38,543 nucleotides of DNA, taken from Deltaproteobacteria bacterium (GTDB lineage: Bacteria; Myxococcota; JACPTQ01). The position numbers and the translations under genes were made by a program. The notes under the pieces are model-generated. The model searched no databases and had not been told where the DNA came from. It saw only the letters and a list, made by a program, of their open reading frames with translations. Every line of letters starts with the position of its first letter. The first letter of the stretch is position 1. This document shows, in pieces, positions 22,427-32,172 of the stretch. The DNA is taken from positions 1 through 38,543 of the forward strand of contig JACPTQ010000064.1 of NCBI GenBank assembly GCA_016192705.1, given 5' to 3'.

Positions 22427-25402
22427 TGCGCTCTTGACCGACTCGAGCACGGTGCGTTCGTTGACCGGCTTCGGCAAAAAATCGGTGGCGCCAAGCTCCA
22501 GCACGCGCGCTCGATTCCCGCGCGTCGCCCGCGACGACAAAATGAGAACAGGCGTCGCGGCATGAACCGGCGAGTCCTTGAGCTTCTCCAAAAACTCGAG
22601 ACCGTGCATGCGCGGCATTTCGAGGTCCGAAATGATGAGATCAACGTGATGCGTCTTGAGGAGCGACCACCCCTCACGCCCATCGGTCGCCAAAATCACG
22701 CGATACCCGTTCTGTTCAAGAAGTTGCGCAACGACCTTTCTAATGATGAGCGAATCGTCAACCACCAAAACAACTCCGCGCGACTCGACCCCCTCGGTGG
22801 GCCGCGTCGAGTGCTCAGCGGGCTGCGCGGCGAGATCCCACACGGCCGAGGGATCGAGAATCGGACGAATGCCACCGCGCCCAACAATCGCGGACCCCAA
22901 GTAAAGGCGAAACGGCGCTAAAAACGCGCCGAGCGACTTCACAATGACTTCGCCGCGCCCGATGAGCTCGTCGACGATGAGCGCATAGCGCCGCTGAACG
23001 ATGTCGACGACGATGGCGACGTAGGGCGCGCGGCTGTCGTCACGAAGGCCCCAAAGGCGACGCAGCCTGACGACCGGCATCCAGTCGCCGCGAACCCGTG
23101 CCCCCTCGACGTTTCCCGCGGTCTCGAAATGGCGATCGAGCAACCGCACCGTCCCGTCAACCGACGCGAGCGAGAGCGCGAATGTCTGGCGCCCAACACG
23201 GAAATTGAGGGTTTGAAGAACGGCGAGCGTGAGCGGCAGCTTAATGATGAATCGCGAACCGACACCGGGCCGCGACGAGATTTGAACCGTACCCCCCATG
23301 CGCGCAACGCCGGCCGCGACGACGTCGAGTCCGACACCGTGGCCTGAAACAAGGTCGGCCGTGGTGCGCGTCGTAAAGCCCGGCATGAAAACGGCTTCGA
23401 TGATCTTTTCATCTGAAATCGCCGTCGCAATTTCCGAGTCGATGAGCCCGCGCTCGATCGCCGCCCGACGAATCCGTTCGGGGTCGAGGCCGCTGCCGTC
23501 GTCGGCGACTTCGATCGTCACCGTTCCACCTTGGTGACGCGCCGAAACCATGACGACGCCTTCTTCGGACTTCGAGCGGCGTCGCCGATCCGCGGGATAC
23601 TCGATTCCGTGCGCGACCGCGTTTCGTGCAAGCTGAATCAGGGGGTCGATGATCGCCTCAGCCAGCGCGCGATCGATTTCGGTGTCTTCGCCCACAAGGT
23701 CGAGCCGCACCAGCTTTCCGAGCTCGTGCGCGAGATCGCGCGTCGGCCGTTGCAGTCGTCGAAACGTCCCGCGAAGCGACACCCAGCGCGTCCGCATAAC
23801 GTGGTCCTGCAAAAAATCCAGCGTTCGCCGCTGCACGCGCGCCTCAGCGACGAGCCCGCGGTGGAGCCGCTCAAAGCCGTTCAACGTGTCCGAGATGTCG
23901 TATTCAAGCGTCGCGAGTCGACGCGTCGATCCGTCTCGCTCGATCTCCATAAGCGCCGCTCGAAGCGCCGCGCGCTGCTGCGACAAACTTCGCGTCGCAT
24001 CCCGAAGCGTTCCCACAAGCTCGTCAAACCGCGTCTGCCCGATCGTGAGTTCGGCTGCGGCGTTTCCCAGCGCGTCCAATCGCTCGATCGCGACACGCAC
24101 CGAGCGGTCCTCGGTTTCACCGGTCTCGTCCGCGTCGCGCGCAACATCGATCAAGGCCAGCTCAGGTTCCGAAGACGACGCGACCGCCTCGCGTACCGTT
24201 CGCCGCATCTCGGGCAAACCGATCGCCCGGGCCAAAGCATCCGCCCGCGCAAAAAGGTCGTCGAACGACAACCCCTCGACGCGCTCCTCGCCTTTCCGAA
24301 CCCGCGCGAATGTCTCCTCGAGACCATGCGCGAGCTTCGCCGCGTCGCCCATCCCGACAGTCCCCGCAGACCCCTTGAGTGTGTGCGTTATCCGAAAAAT
24401 CCTCTGGACCGCATCGGCCGATGGCGCGCGCTCAAGCGCAAGCAAAAGGTCGTTGAGGGCGGCGATCTGCTCGCGGCTCTCTTCAAGAAAAACAGCACGG
24501 AGCTCCGCGATGAGCGCTTCATCTTCGGAGATGGCCGAGAGCTGGGCCGCGATGGGTGCCGCCTCTCGTGCGACCGGTCGATTGGCCTCGTGGATTCCCG
24601 TTTGCGCGGCACCCGTTTCGGGAGCGGGCGTGTCGCTCTGCTCCGCCGCCTGACGCGAAAGGCGCGACACAAAACTCGAAACCTCATCGAAAGCTCCTTC
24701 GAGTCCCGCGCGCAACTCCGCGTCCCGCGCCGAATCGCCGGCCGCGCCAGAACAGACCGCGCGCATCCCGTCGACGACGCGCTTAAGCATCCGTTTGAGA
24801 TCGTCGTTCTTAACCGCGGGCGCCATCACGACAGCGTCTTTCATGAGCCCGGCGAGATCCGCAATCAATCGGTGCCCGGCCAACTGCGCACCGTCGCGCA
24901 CAGCAAGAAGTTCGCACGTCACTTCAACCACCGGCGCCACGTCAGCCGAAAACGCTTCGGCGAGCTTCTCGAGTCGCGCGAGCCGTTCCTCCGCCTCATC
25001 AACGAAACAGGCCCAGAGCTCGTCGTTTACCGATTCCGGCGCATCCACGGCGCGAGCAACCCCATGGTGGACCAAAGCCTCGTCACGCCGGCCGTTTCCC
25101 ACGTCCGCTGCCGCAACAATTTTCGCCGCTTCACCCGCGAGCGCACTCAAGCGACCCACAAGCTCGCGCATCGTCGCGCGATCGGGGTGCGCCGAATCGA
25201 GCTCCAGTTCAAGCTCCGCGAGCACCTCGAGCACGTCCTCGAGAACAACATCGCTCGCCATATCGCAGAGCGTGCGCACGGCGCGCATCAGCGTCTCGCG
25301 CGCCTCCGGCATGGCATCGATCCCGACCGCGAGGAGATCAATGTGCGGTCTCGCCTTCTCGTAAAACGCGAGCCGCGCCCGATCGTTTATTTCCGGTCCC
25401 AT
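22409..25402 (-). CDS. Hybrid CheA histidine kinase with receiver domain
   Basis: 997 residues, cytoplasmic, the kinase of the chemosensory operon. A helical N-terminal region (1-250) contains at least one Hpt-like bundle (about 126-215) without the phospho-His motif. The true Hpt (about 293-395) has H340 in ITHTLKGSAG. The dimerisation/P3 region follows (about 435-570). The ATPase domain has N box N594 (LARNAVAHGIE), G1 DDGSG (634-638) and G2 GHGVGL (687-692). A CheW-like coupling domain spans about 730-860. A C-terminal receiver (about 877-995) has D881, D882, phospho-acceptor D926 and K978. The layout (several Hpt-like modules, CheW, fused REC) is like ChpA of the pilus Chp system or PixL/PilL of cyanobacteria. 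ATG 25402 overlaps the MCP stop by one base. Confidence 0.94.
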   Translation of the reverse strand: MGPEINDRARLAFYEKARPHIDLLAVGIDAMPEARETLMRAVRTLCDMASDVVLEDVLEVLAELELELDSAHPDRATMRELVGRLSALAGEAAKIVAAADVGNGRRDEALVHHGVARAVDAPESVNDELWACFVDEAEERLARLEKLAEAFSADVAPVVEVTCELLAVRDGAQLAGHRLIADLAGLMKDAVVMAPAVKNDDLKRMLKRVVDGMRAVCSGAAGDSARDAELRAGLEGAFDEVSSFVSRLSRQAAEQSDTPAPETGAAQTGIHEANRPVAREAAPIAAQLSAISEDEALIAELRAVFLEESREQIAALNDLLLALERAPSADAVQRIFRITHTLKGSAGTVGMGDAAKLAHGLEETFARVRKGEERVEGLSFDDLFARADALARAIGLPEMRRTVREAVASSSEPELALIDVARDADETGETEDRSVRVAIERLDALGNAAAELTIGQTRFDELVGTLRDATRSLSQQRAALRAALMEIERDGSTRRLATLEYDISDTLNGFERLHRGLVAEARVQRRTLDFLQDHVMRTRWVSLRGTFRRLQRPTRDLAHELGKLVRLDLVGEDTEIDRALAEAIIDPLIQLARNAVAHGIEYPADRRRRSKSEEGVVMVSARHQGGTVTIEVADDGSGLDPERIRRAAIERGLIDSEIATAISDEKIIEAVFMPGFTTRTTADLVSGHGVGLDVVAAGVARMGGTVQISSRPGVGSRFIIKLPLTLAVLQTLNFRVGRQTFALSLASVDGTVRLLDRHFETAGNVEGARVRGDWMPVVRLRRLWGLRDDSRAPYVAIVVDIVQRRYALIVDELIGRGEVIVKSLGAFLAPFRLYLGSAIVGRGGIRPILDPSAVWDLAAQPAEHSTRPTEGVESRGVVLVVDDSLIIRKVVAQLLEQNGYRVILATDGREGWSLLKTHHVDLIISDLEMPRMHGLEFLEKLKDSPVHAATPVLILSSRATRGNRARVLELGATDFLPKPVNERTVLESVKSALRATH

Positions 25403-27969
25403 TAAGTTTTTTCGTGCGTGCTTCCGCTCGACTCGCCGCCCGTTCCGCTGGCTCCAGCGCCACCGCCGTCGCCCGTCGGCCGCAACGGAAAAATCTTCGC
25501 GCCCTCCACCTCAGCCTCGCGCGCTGCCGCCTCTCCCCGCGCCGCGCTTTCTTTGAGCGCCGCCTCGATCACCTCAACCGACCGTCGGAGCTCCGCCACG
25601 CGATCGATGAGCGCCCCATCCACCGCAACATCCGACGGTTCCGCCATCTCGCGAATGAGCTCGAGCGCGCGCGAAAGCTCCGTTCGCCGCTCCGAGAGCG
25701 CCCGCCGAAGCTCGTCGTCAAGCGCCGATTTGATCCGAAACCGCTTGAGCGCCTCATCCAGCTCACGCGACAGCCCATGCAGCTCACGCACCGTCGCCAG
25801 CGTGTACGCAATTCCACTCGCCGTCTCCTGCGTCACGCGCCGAATCGCGTGCATCGCCTCCGTGACCCGCTCGGCGCCACGCGTCTGATTCACCGCGTCC
25901 TCTGATATTTCACGAATCTGCACCGCCATCCGATTCACGACGGCCTCAATCTCCTTGAGCGCCGCCCCCGCGTTATCGGCCAACCCCGCCCCCACCTCGA
26001 CCTCCGCTGTCACCGACTGCATGTGCTCAACAACTTCGTTCGTCTCAACCTGAATGTTCTCGATGAACGTCGAAATCTCTTTCGTCGCATCGCTCGTCCG
26101 CTCCGCAAGCTTGCGCACCTCATCGGCCACGACCGCAAACCCTTTCCCCGCTTCACCCGCGCGCGACGCCTCGATCGCCGCGTTCAACGCGAGCATGTTC
26201 GTTTGCGCCGCAATGTCGTCAATGAGCTCGACGATGGCGTTGATTTCCGACGACCGATCCCCAAGGCTCTTGATCTTCGCGGCCGTTGCTTGCACGTCGG
26301 CCCGAATCCGCCGCATCCCCTCGACCGTATTTCCAACGACCCGCACCCCAGCCGCCGCAACCTCCGTCGCTTGATGCGCGCCTTCCGCCGCTCCGCCCGC
26401 GCCTTCCGACACGCGCCGCATCGACTTCGACACATCCATGACCGTCCCGGTCGTCGTCGCAATTTCGCGCTCCTGCGTCTCCGCGCCCGTCGCCATCTGC
26501 TGCCCCGATACCAAAATCCGATTCGCCGCGTCCGTGACACGCGTCCCCGCACGCCGCACCTGCCCCACAAGCTCACTGATGCTGTCGAGCATCCCATTAA
26601 ACGCATCGGTCACCGCGCCCAGCGCATCACTCGTCAACGCCCCGCGCGCCGTCAAATCACCCTGCGCCGCGCGACTCACCGCCTCCAGCAAGTTCATGAT
26701 GTTCGCCTGCAGCCGCTTCTTCGCTTCGTCGCTTTCAATGAGCCCGACGATTCGATCGAGCATCGAGTTCAGCGATTCGCCCAATCGACCGAGCTCATCC
26801 TGCGAGTCGACGTTGGCCCGCGTGTCGTAGGCGCCGTCGCGGATTCGCTCCGCCACCGTGGTGAGCTGCTTGAGCGGAATGACGAAATATTTGTGCGCGC
26901 CGTACGCGAAAAGCATCGTCAGAAAAATCCCAAGCAACGCAAACAAGAAGAGGAGCAGCAAGTTTTTCCCGGCAATCGCGCGCGTGCGCTCGTCGACCTT
27001 GCCCGTCGCAACCGTGACCTGCCCCGCCGCATCTTTGACTTTCAGCGTCGTCTCACGCGCCTCGGTCGTTGTCTTGTCGAGCTCCTTGGTCGCCTGATTC
27101 GCCGCCGACGCCGCGCGATGAACCGATTCGGCCGCCTTCCCAACCTGCGCGAGCGCACTCTCAACCTCGCCAAACAGCTCGGTGTGAATCCCCGCGAACG
27201 ACGTGTACCCGACCGCCGACCAATTCGTGCCCCAAACCGGCGTCACCACCCAAAACGACCGCACCTGCATCCCCTTGGCGTCCGTGCGCGAAAACACATC
27301 GCCATACGCGAGCACTCGATTCACGAGCCCGGCCGACTTTTCCATCTCACCAATCTGCCGCGTGTAGCCGACCGATCGCATAATGGCGCCGACCTCGGGG
27401 AACTGTTTCTCGATCGTCGACCCCTGAATGTCGACGTCGTTGCGATGCAGGATGATGTTTCCCTTTCTGTGGTCGATGAGCGCAAAAAAACCGTCCTTGC
27501 CGATCTTGACGTTGCGCGCGAGGCCGACCAGCTCCTTTGATGACGCTGGCCCCTGTCGCACGATTCCAGGCCGCAGCTTTACGATAAGCGCGATCCGCGC
27601 CGCGAGGTCGAGCACGCTCTCGTGCACCCGCTTCTTCAGCGTCTCCTCGGCAATCTCTTTCGATTTCTTGAGCGACACCGTCACTTCTTTTTCAACCGAC
27701 TTGATGTCGCCGCTCACCCCGCGCACGCGTTCCGAAAGCGCGGTCACACTTTTCGAAAGACCCTCAACGCGCGACGACAGATCGCCCACGTCTTTCGCGA
27801 GACCCGACACATTGCTCTTGATGTCGCCGAGATTCGCCTCAACCGCGCTGATCTGGCGATTGGCGAGAAGCGTCTGAACCCCTTGCAGCACAAGGAAAAC
27901 CCCCATCCACGCCCCGAGCATAAAGAGCACCTTGCGCAAAATCGGCATGTGTCGAATCGGACGAATCAT
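25402..27969 (-). CDS. Methyl-accepting chemotaxis protein
   Basis: Transmembrane receptor that controls the CheA-like kinase. ATG 27969 overlaps the CheW stop (ATGA) and puts the first membrane span (about 12-34) near the N terminus; the open frame goes 18 codons further without support. The periplasmic part is long: an amphipathic heptad-like helix, then a Cache-like fold ([22 protein letters not shown]). The second span is followed by a HAMP domain ([18 protein letters not shown]). The signalling tip ([34 protein letters not shown]) is canonical. The tail is acidic and helical and lacks an NWETF-type CheR docking motif. Resembles PilJ by position and architecture. The ligand is unknown. 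Confidence 0.95.
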   Translation of the reverse strand: MIRPIRHMPILRKVLFMLGAWMGVFLVLQGVQTLLANRQISAVEANLGDIKSNVSGLAKDVGDLSSRVEGLSKSVTALSERVRGVSGDIKSVEKEVTVSLKKSKEIAEETLKKRVHESVLDLAARIALIVKLRPGIVRQGPASSKELVGLARNVKIGKDGFFALIDHRKGNIILHRNDVDIQGSTIEKQFPEVGAIMRSVGYTRQIGEMEKSAGLVNRVLAYGDVFSRTDAKGMQVRSFWVVTPVWGTNWSAVGYTSFAGIHTELFGEVESALAQVGKAAESVHRAASAANQATKELDKTTTEARETTLKVKDAAGQVTVATGKVDERTRAIAGKNLLLLFLFALLGIFLTMLFAYGAHKYFVIPLKQLTTVAERIRDGAYDTRANVDSQDELGRLGESLNSMLDRIVGLIESDEAKKRLQANIMNLLEAVSRAAQGDLTARGALTSDALGAVTDAFNGMLDSISELVGQVRRAGTRVTDAANRILVSGQQMATGAETQEREIATTTGTVMDVSKSMRRVSEGAGGAAEGAHQATEVAAAGVRVVGNTVEGMRRIRADVQATAAKIKSLGDRSSEINAIVELIDDIAAQTNMLALNAAIEASRAGEAGKGFAVVADEVRKLAERTSDATKEISTFIENIQVETNEVVEHMQSVTAEVEVGAGLADNAGAALKEIEAVVNRMAVQIREISEDAVNQTRGAERVTEAMHAIRRVTQETASGIAYTLATVRELHGLSRELDEALKRFRIKSALDDELRRALSERRTELSRALELIREMAEPSDVAVDGALIDRVAELRRSVEVIEAALKESAARGEAAAREAEVEGAKIFPLRPTGDGGGAGASGTGGESSGSTHEKT

Positions 27970-28406
27970 AAGCTCGCAAGCTCCCGTCGCCCGTCGCCCA
28001 AAATGCGCGCGATGTCGATCCACGCGATGGCTCCGTCGCCGTCATCGCCTTCTTTAAGGATGTAGTGCGCCTCGTCGCTCGGCCACGCTTCGGTCGCGAT
28101 TTCACGCACACCGATCACACGATGCGCGACAACGCCAACGCGCCCGTCGTCGCCCCGCAAAATGAGGAGCGGGTTTTCAAACGCCGGCACGATGCGCTCG
28201 CCGCCCACGAAGGGCGTGATGTCGATGACGGGGATGACTTCGCCACGAACATTCGCCAGGCCCATCAAAAAATCCGGCGCACCCGGGAGCGGCGTAATAT
28301 CGCCCGACTCAACGACCTCCCCGATCGCGTCGAGATGGAGTGCGAATCGGCGCGCGCCCAACCGAAATAGGCAAAGCGACCCACCGCGTGGCGCCGAATC
28401 CGTCAC
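27966..28406 (-). CDS. CheW-like coupling protein
   Basis: A 146-residue single CheW domain that would bridge the receptor and the CheA-like kinase. Family pattern: [20 protein letters not shown], the [23 protein letters not shown] core, then the second barrel with [22 protein letters not shown]. Both ends overlap neighbours by 4 bp (ATGA), so expression is tightly coupled with the response regulator upstream and the MCP downstream. By order it corresponds to PilI/PixI. It lacks extensions and looks intact. Confidence 0.93.
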   Translation of the reverse strand: MTDSAPRGGSLCLFRLGARRFALHLDAIGEVVESGDITPLPGAPDFLMGLANVRGEVIPVIDITPFVGGERIVPAFENPLLILRGDDGRVGVVAHRVIGVREIATEAWPSDEAHYILKEGDDGDGAIAWIDIARILGDGRRELASL

Positions 28407-29893
28407 GCCGCCGCCTCACCCACCTTTCGAACGACGTGAATCGACAACAATCGAAACAACATTTTGCACACGTCGAACGAACTCATCCGTAGAAACCGAA
28501 TGATCGCCTTCACCGACCGCTTCCCGTCGATGGCGCCGAGCACAAGCTGCTCGTCGTGCGTCAAGTCGGCGATACCGACGCGCTCAATAACGTCCTCGCA
28601 CCGCGCAAACACCAGATGAAAATTATCGATCTGCGCCTCGATAAAATGCCACTCGTCGACGCGCCGAAAACCTTCCATCAGCAAACCCTCGACCGACACA
28701 TCGAGGTTGGCGTCACGCGCCTCATCGGGAAGCGCGTCAAACGGTGCGAATGAAAACGACCCGTGCGACCAACGAAGCGCCTCATAAATGATTTCACTCG
28801 ACTGCCGCAAAATCGCCGCGCGCAAATCGTCGAGCGTGATGTAACCGAGCTGAACGAGCTGCCCGCCGAGCCGCCGCTTCCCGTCGCGACGCGCACGCAA
28901 CAGCTGGTCAAGGTCGCTCCCCGACAAGAGGCCCTTCTCAACCAAATACCGCCCGAGCCTAAACTCCTCGTCGAGTCCGCCGCTCGTCACCAGCGCGACG
29001 CGCCCCGCCCGCATAAAAACACGCGCGTGCTTCTCGCCGTGCCGCACCGTGAAGACGCCCGTCTGCGCTTCGAGTTGCAGAAGTTGCAAAACGTCGGCAA
29101 GCGGAAAGACACGCAGGTCGCCCGCCATCGCGCCCGCGAGTCCCACCGCCGATGTTTCAGCGCCCAGCCGCTCGATCGCCACGCGAAGCGCATCTTTAAG
29201 CGTCGCCTCCAACCGATCCCGCTCCTCGCCCGTGCTCGCCACAATCTGCCCCGCAACGTCATGCGCCAATCGGTCGGCCGCGCGTCGCCGCCCCTCGGCC
29301 TCAACCGCCGCCCGGTCCACGCCGTCGGGCCGCGCTGCCGTCAAACCGTCCGACTCATGATCGTGCTCACCCGTCCGCGTGAGATCCGATTTCGCTTTCG
29401 CGGCCCCTTCCGCGCGACCCGAATCACCCTTCGCAGCCGCCCCTTTCGGCCTAAACTTCTCCAGCGTGTGCGACGCGACCGCAAGAATCGCTTCTGGCGA
29501 AAACGGCTTTGTTATGTAGTCAACAATTCCAAGCACCTGAACAAACTTGTCACCGATTTTGTCGCCCTTCGCGCTCATGAGCACGATCGGAATCGACTTC
29601 AGTTCGGCGTCAGCGGTCATCGCTTTACAGACTTGGTAACCGTTCATCCGCGGCATGATGAAGTCGAGCAGCACCAAATCAGGGCGCTCCGACTTCGCTT
29701 TTTCAAGGCCTTGCGCGCCATCGCTCGCTGTGATGACGCCGTATCCGCCCTTTTTCAAGACAAGCTCCACGACCCGCAAAATCGTGGGGCTGTCGTCAAT
29801 GACGAGGACAGTTGCTTTGTTCGCCGCCGCAGCGCCACCCGGCCCCGTCGCCGACTCAGACGCGGCCGCGCGACGTTCAAGGTGAGACGGCAT
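28403..29893 (-). CDS. Response regulator with C-terminal DUF4388 (PATAN) region
   Basis: 496 residues, first gene of the chemosensory operon. After an Ala-rich N terminus, a complete receiver domain covers about 27-145 (D33, D34, phospho-acceptor D77, S107, K129). A charged linker with helical content follows (about 150-250). A DUF4388/PATAN region (about 255-420) has the typical GDLRVFPLADVLQLLQLEAQTG opening and helical repeats, and a C-terminal winged-helix-like segment ends it. Receiver-PATAN proteins are output components of pilus chemosensory loci in cyanobacteria (PatA/PixG/PilG type), there in the opposite domain order. The likely role is to transmit the CheA signal to a motility or pilus machine. 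The -10 box ends 7 nt before the ATG, suggesting a leaderless mRNA. Confidence 0.92.
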   Translation of the reverse strand: MPSHLERRAAASESATGPGGAAAANKATVLVIDDSPTILRVVELVLKKGGYGVITASDGAQGLEKAKSERPDLVLLDFIMPRMNGYQVCKAMTADAELKSIPIVLMSAKGDKIGDKFVQVLGIVDYITKPFSPEAILAVASHTLEKFRPKGAAAKGDSGRAEGAAKAKSDLTRTGEHDHESDGLTAARPDGVDRAAVEAEGRRRAADRLAHDVAGQIVASTGEERDRLEATLKDALRVAIERLGAETSAVGLAGAMAGDLRVFPLADVLQLLQLEAQTGVFTVRHGEKHARVFMRAGRVALVTSGGLDEEFRLGRYLVEKGLLSGSDLDQLLRARRDGKRRLGGQLVQLGYITLDDLRAAILRQSSEIIYEALRWSHGSFSFAPFDALPDEARDANLDVSVEGLLMEGFRRVDEWHFIEAQIDNFHLVFARCEDVIERVGIADLTHDEQLVLGAIDGKRSVKAIIRFLRMSSFDVCKMLFRLLSIHVVRKVGEAAA

Positions 29894-29900
29894 CGCATTT

Positions 29901-29930
29901 AAGGTAGCACCGACGGAAGAAATGGGTCAA
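29901..29930 (-). promoter_or_regulatory. Candidate promoter of the chemosensory operon
   Basis: On the minus strand TTGACC (29930-29925), 18 bp, TACCTT (29906-29901). Transcription would start near 29894, directly at the ATG (29893). There is no Shine-Dalgarno sequence, in keeping with a leaderless start. The region to 30026 also carries the divergent promoter. Confidence 0.45.
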
Positions 29931-29990
29931 GGAATGGGAAACGTTAAGATATTTGGATGCAACGCACGATTTCGGCGCTGCATTTGCGCC

Positions 29991-30019
29991 TTGAAGGTTG
30001 TTGGGCCCACCCATAGAAT
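29991..30019 (+). promoter_or_regulatory. Promoter of the REC-DUF4388-J-TPR gene
   Basis: TTGAAG (29991-29996), exactly 17 bp, TAGAAT (30014-30019). The GTG start codon at 30026 begins 6 nt after the -10 box, where transcription itself should start, so the mRNA is predicted leaderless. No ribosome site is present upstream. Confidence 0.55.
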
Positions 30020-30025
30020 GCCGCC

Positions 30026-32164
30026 GTGGCTAAGATTCTCGTTGTCGAAGACGATCGGGCAACGCTGCGCCTGTTCGTCGATGCGCTTTCCGCGGAGGGA
30101 TACTCCGTCCTTCCAGAACGCGATGGCGAAACCGCGCTTCGGACCTTCGATCGCGAGGCGCCCGAACTGATCATCACCGATGTGCTGGTCCCCGGGCTAA
30201 ACGGCTTTCAAATCGCTGAGCGGGTGCGAATCACGGACCACGGCGAACAAACACCTATCATCATGGTCAGCGGAATCTATAAATCGGCGGAGCATCGACG
30301 CGAGGCAACCGTCCGTTATCGAATCGCCGACTACCTCGTAAAACCCGTTCGCGTCGACGCGCTTTACGCGGCTGTGAAATCGGCGCTGGCTCAGGCTGAA
30401 GCCGGCAAGCGCAGCGCCCGGGCGGCCGCGCCAGTATCCGCCAAGGATTTCAACGCAGAGGCGCAAAGCCGCAAAGATGCAACGCCAGAAGCCTCTTCCC
30501 TTGGCGCCTCCGCGCCTTTGCGTCAAATCTCCGCTTCCGCGGCCACGGCCGCTCCGTTCGCTCTCACCGGCACCCTCGAAAAAACCCCGTTCGCCGAACT
30601 TTTCCAGCCGATCTATCGCGCCCGCGCGACGGGAGCGCTTTTTGTCATGACAGCGCAGGTCAAAAAAATCGTCTACGTCTCAAAAGGCTATCCGACCATC
30701 GTTCGCTCGAACATTCTCGGCGAATGCCTCGGGCGCATCCTCGTCACCGAGCGTTTCATCACGCAGCCCGAGTGCGACAAATCGCTTGACCTCGTCCGCG
30801 CAACGGGGCGACTCCAGGGCGCCATCCTCCTCGAGATGGGCGTCATGTCACCGCAAAACCTGAAGTGGGCCCTCGAAAAGCAGCTCGAAGTGAAGCTGTT
30901 CGACATTTTCTCGTGGGAGCGCGGCCAATATCAGTACAACGCGCGCTCCGACGTTCCAACCGCCGGCATCTCGATCGACCGCTCGCCCGCGAACCTCATT
31001 TTCGACGGCGTACGTCGCGCCATGTCGCCCGCGCGAATCGTCGCGCTCCTCATGCCCCGCTTCGATCTGTACCCCGTCCGCGTCGCCGAGCCGCTCATGC
31101 AGTTTCAAGAGGTTGAGATGAGCGACGCCGATCGCGCGTTTCTCGGGCGCCTCGACGGACGCAAAAACGTTCGCCGACTCCTCGCGGAGCACGAGCTCGG
31201 CCCCGAACAAACACCGATCATCCTCTACTCCCTCTTGGCATCCGGCATTATCGAATGTCGAGACCGCGTCTCAGTCGCGGCGCCATCGGCAACTCCGACG
31301 TCCGATACCGCCACCCCGATCGAACTCGAACCGGTTCCGCTTGAGGCGGCGCCAACCGAACCCGAGCAACCGCAAGTCGCGAATCGTCCCTCAGGTGCGT
31401 CGGCCGTCTCGAGCGGGAAAAGCGCAGCCGATTCGACGCGCGCCGGGAAAACTGAACGCGTCGCGCTGCTCGAGTTTCTCGATGCGGCCTCGAAAAAAGA
31501 CCACTTCCAACTGTTCGGGATTCCACGCGATTTCATGGCGAGCGATCTCCGGCGCTCCTATCTCAAGCTCGCGCGCGACCACCACCCCGATCGCTTCGCC
31601 GGCTTTCCAGATGACGTCCGCGACCTTGCGGCGCGTGCCTTTGCCGTTATCTCCGACGCCCTCGCAACGCTTGAGAACCCCCAAAAGCGCGCCGACTACA
31701 TCGCAACGCTCACAACGGGCAAAAGCGCCGCCGCGGTCGAAGAGCAGGTCAAAGCCGTTCTCCAAGCCGAAGTGGAGTTTCAGCGCGGAGAGGCGCTCCT
31801 TCGGTCAAAGCGGTTTCGCGAGGCGATCGAAGCGTTTCGCGCCGCAGTCAAGCTGTACCCGGATGAAGGCGAGCATCACGCGATGCTCGGGTGGGCTATC
31901 TTTCAAGCAAATCCGCGCGATATCCGCGCAGCGCACGAGGCGCAAGGGTATTTGAAGCGCGGGCTTCAGCTCAACCCGAAGATCGAGCGCGCGTACGTTT
32001 TTCTCGGGCACATCTTCAAAGCGATGGAAAACCGGCTTGCCGCCGAAGCGATGTTCGAGAAAAGTTTGACGCTGAACCCGGATAACATTGAAGCACAACG
32101 GGAACTGAGACTATTAACCACCAGCCGCGGAAGTGCAGGACCTCTGCCGCGACGGCGAAGATAG
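30026..32164 (+). CDS. Response regulator fused to DUF4388, J domain and TPRs
   Basis: 712 residues. Receiver domain 3-122 with phospho-acceptor D52 and K106. Next is a linker with a repeat-derived peptide (141-169). A DUF4388-like region (about 176-330) contains FAELFQPIYRARATGALFV, then helical, winged-helix-like repeats to about 412. A Pro/Glu-rich linker follows (about 415-470). A J domain (about 492-560) has HPD at 520-522 in DHHPDRF, and TPR helices run from about 580 to 700. The J domain should stimulate a DnaK-type chaperone, and TPRs bind partners. Together this suggests a phosphorylation-controlled adaptor, perhaps for assembly of a motility machine. GTG is the only start that keeps the receiver complete. 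It is divergent from the chemosensory operon and so is a candidate extra output protein for it. ilvE follows after 8 bp. Confidence 0.9.
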   Translation: MAKILVVEDDRATLRLFVDALSAEGYSVLPERDGETALRTFDREAPELIITDVLVPGLNGFQIAERVRITDHGEQTPIIMVSGIYKSAEHRREATVRYRIADYLVKPVRVDALYAAVKSALAQAEAGKRSARAAAPVSAKDFNAEAQSRKDATPEASSLGASAPLRQISASAATAAPFALTGTLEKTPFAELFQPIYRARATGALFVMTAQVKKIVYVSKGYPTIVRSNILGECLGRILVTERFITQPECDKSLDLVRATGRLQGAILLEMGVMSPQNLKWALEKQLEVKLFDIFSWERGQYQYNARSDVPTAGISIDRSPANLIFDGVRRAMSPARIVALLMPRFDLYPVRVAEPLMQFQEVEMSDADRAFLGRLDGRKNVRRLLAEHELGPEQTPIILYSLLASGIIECRDRVSVAAPSATPTSDTATPIELEPVPLEAAPTEPEQPQVANRPSGASAVSSGKSAADSTRAGKTERVALLEFLDAASKKDHFQLFGIPRDFMASDLRRSYLKLARDHHPDRFAGFPDDVRDLAARAFAVISDALATLENPQKRADYIATLTTGKSAAAVEEQVKAVLQAEVEFQRGEALLRSKRFREAIEAFRAAVKLYPDEGEHHAMLGWAIFQANPRDIRAAHEAQGYLKRGLQLNPKIERAYVFLGHIFKAMENRLAAEAMFEKSLTLNPDNIEAQRELRLLTTSRGSAGPLPRRRR
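30447..30528 (+). repeat. In-frame 82-bp palindromic repeat, copy 2
   Basis: Same element as at 20685-20766: same length, same strand and same reading frame, with the last 37 or so bases identical. It encodes a peptide with DFNA near the start and SSLGASAPLRQI at the end, placed between the receiver and DUF4388 domains. On the opposite strand it reads TQRRGGAKG, which creates false open frames. Confidence 0.88.
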
Positions 32165-32172
32165 GAGACGAG

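Noticed and set aside
23531-25405. 624-codon plus-strand frame opposite the CheA-like gene
   Set aside because: Mirror frame of a gene with clear domains; very rich in Arg, His and Pro, without any motif. High GC content keeps such frames open.
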